Assembly: GCA_035651655.1 (NCBI GenBank)
Contig: DASRFG010000011.1
Span: 1-64,000 of the forward strand
Origin: Terriglobales bacterium
Lineage (GTDB): Bacteria > Acidobacteriota > Terriglobia > Terriglobales > Acidobacteriaceae
Length of the DNA stretch: 64,000 bases
Direction: 5' to 3'
The notes under the pieces were generated by a model. The model was not told the origin of the DNA and searched no databases. It saw only the letters and a list, made by a program, of their open reading frames with translations. Each line of letters starts with the position of its first letter. Within the stretch, counting starts at the first letter, position 1. The translations under genes were made by a program, and so were the position numbers. Shown in pieces: positions 63,381 to 64,000 of this stretch.

Positions 63381-63395
63381 CAAAATAAAGGACCT

Positions 63396-64000
63396 ATGAA
63401 CAACCCGTCCCAGCCCCCCGTCCTCGACCCTGCCGTTCAAAAACTTCTCGACGAGTTCGCTTCCACACCTGGTCCAAAGATTCACGAGCTTCCAGTAGAA
63501 GACGCGCGGCACGTCTTTTTGGATATGCAATCAATCTCCATTCCTAAACTGCCAGCCGACATCGAAGATCACACGCTTCCCATTGGTCCGCGCGGGTCGG
63601 TTCTCATTCGCATAGTTAAGCCGCAAGGAATTGCCGGCCCGCTCCCGGCGGTTATGTATTTCCACGGTGGAGGCTGGGTCGTCGGAGACCGCGAGACCCA
63701 CGACCGCCTTCTGCGAGAATTGGCAAACGGCGCCAACGCCGCGATTGTCTTTGTAGAGTATTCGCGTTCACCGGAATCGTGCTATCCCATCGCCAACGAA
63801 GAAGCCTATGCCGCAACCCAATGGATCGCAGAGCACGGCGATGAACTCGGCCTCGATTCCAATCGGCTTGCGCTCGCGGGCGACAGCGCCGGCGGAAATA
63901 TGGCCACGGTCGTATCCATGCTCGCTAAGCAGCGCGGCGGTCCCAACATTGACCTCCAGATTCTGTTCTGCCCCACCCTGGATGCTTCCACCGATCCCGA
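63396..64000 (+). CDS. Alpha/beta hydrolase of the HSL (lipase/esterase) family, partial
   Basis: The gene starts at ATG 63396 and runs off the window; 201 codons are visible. The N-terminal part has a cap-like region; then come the oxyanion-hole motif HGGGWVVGDRETHDRLL and, about 80 residues later, the nucleophile elbow GDSAGGNMATVVS with the catalytic Ser. EYSRSPES.YPIANEEAYAA is also typical for the hormone-sensitive-lipase group (family IV), which cleaves short-chain esters. The Asp and His of the triad lie beyond the window end. Confidence 0.88.
   Translation, partial: MNNPSQPPVLDPAVQKLLDEFASTPGPKIHELPVEDARHVFLDMQSISIPKLPADIEDHTLPIGPRGSVLIRIVKPQGIAGPLPAVMYFHGGGWVVGDRETHDRLLRELANGANAAIVFVEYSRSPESCYPIANEEAYAATQWIAEHGDELGLDSNRLALAGDSAGGNMATVVSMLAKQRGGPNIDLQILFCPTLDASTDP

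Noticed and set aside
1-64000. CRISPR array
   Set aside because: No regularly spaced repeat-spacer units were seen; the only tandem repeats are two-copy elements.

Overview
The window looks like chromosomal DNA of an Acidobacteriota member, probably Terriglobia-like. The evidence is two very large Oar-type TonB-dependent receptors with carboxypeptidase-like N-terminal domains (26875-29673 and 35459-38029), an Ig-repeat/beta-propeller lipoprotein, a HAF-repeat protein, RND pumps and a CpxRA-type system in a moderately GC-rich genome. This assignment is inference from gene content; no marker gene or rRNA is present.

Region 1 (1 to about 11876) is accessory DNA, apparently the right-hand part of an integrative island. 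It holds a DHA2 drug exporter behind a DnaJ-like zinc-finger mini-ORF, small regulators, a headless TetR remnant, a LysR-controlled operon (two SDRs, a HbpS-like protein, a SnoaL-like protein), a vestige of a histidine kinase, an IS91-type HUH transposase overlapping a ParB-like gene, an excisionase-like protein and a P4-type integrase. It ends at 11831-11876 in the 3' half of a tRNA-Val gene (anticodon TAC), the expected attR. Just beyond lies the C-terminal stump of a second integrase, so the site has been used at least twice.

Region 2 (12134-26855) carries secreted or Tat-exported enzymes (AGE-family epimerase, FAD amine-oxidase-like protein, gamma-glutamyltransferase, IorAB-type molybdenum hydroxylase), the Ig/propeller lipoprotein, motA plus a frameshifted motB, a PAS protein with a degenerate GGDEF domain, a small basic repeat protein and an SDR. 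Region 3 (26875-38029) has two Oar-like receptors flanking a reductive pyrimidine catabolism cluster: dihydropyrimidinase, beta-ureidopropionase, an NCS1 transporter and a TIGR03842-like luciferase-family oxidoreductase.

Region 4 (38105-46568) is a two-component system followed by a complete tripartite RND pump (TolC, adaptor, permease). PmrA/QseB-like boxes (YTTAAK-N5-YTTAAK) lie in front of both the regulator and the pump. Region 5 (46794-51120) contains a serine hydrolase, a galactose-oxidase-like protein and the HAF-repeat protein.

Region 6 (51131-62350) is the most interesting part. A cpxR-cpxA-mdtABC-like operon is divergent from a Spy/CpxP-like gene. At least five good direct repeats matching the CpxR consensus GTAAA-N5-GTAAA, plus a weaker one, are scattered over 1.4 kb. 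They lie upstream of cpxR, of the Spy-like gene, of an unrecognised two-gene micro-operon (70 aa plus a 58 aa membrane protein), and of a noncoding stretch (62223-62346) that folds on paper into a long branched RNA. I read this as an envelope-stress regulon with candidate new small-protein and RNA members. The window closes with a DUF5996 protein and a truncated alpha/beta hydrolase. G+C content, homologies and folds were judged by eye, not computed.
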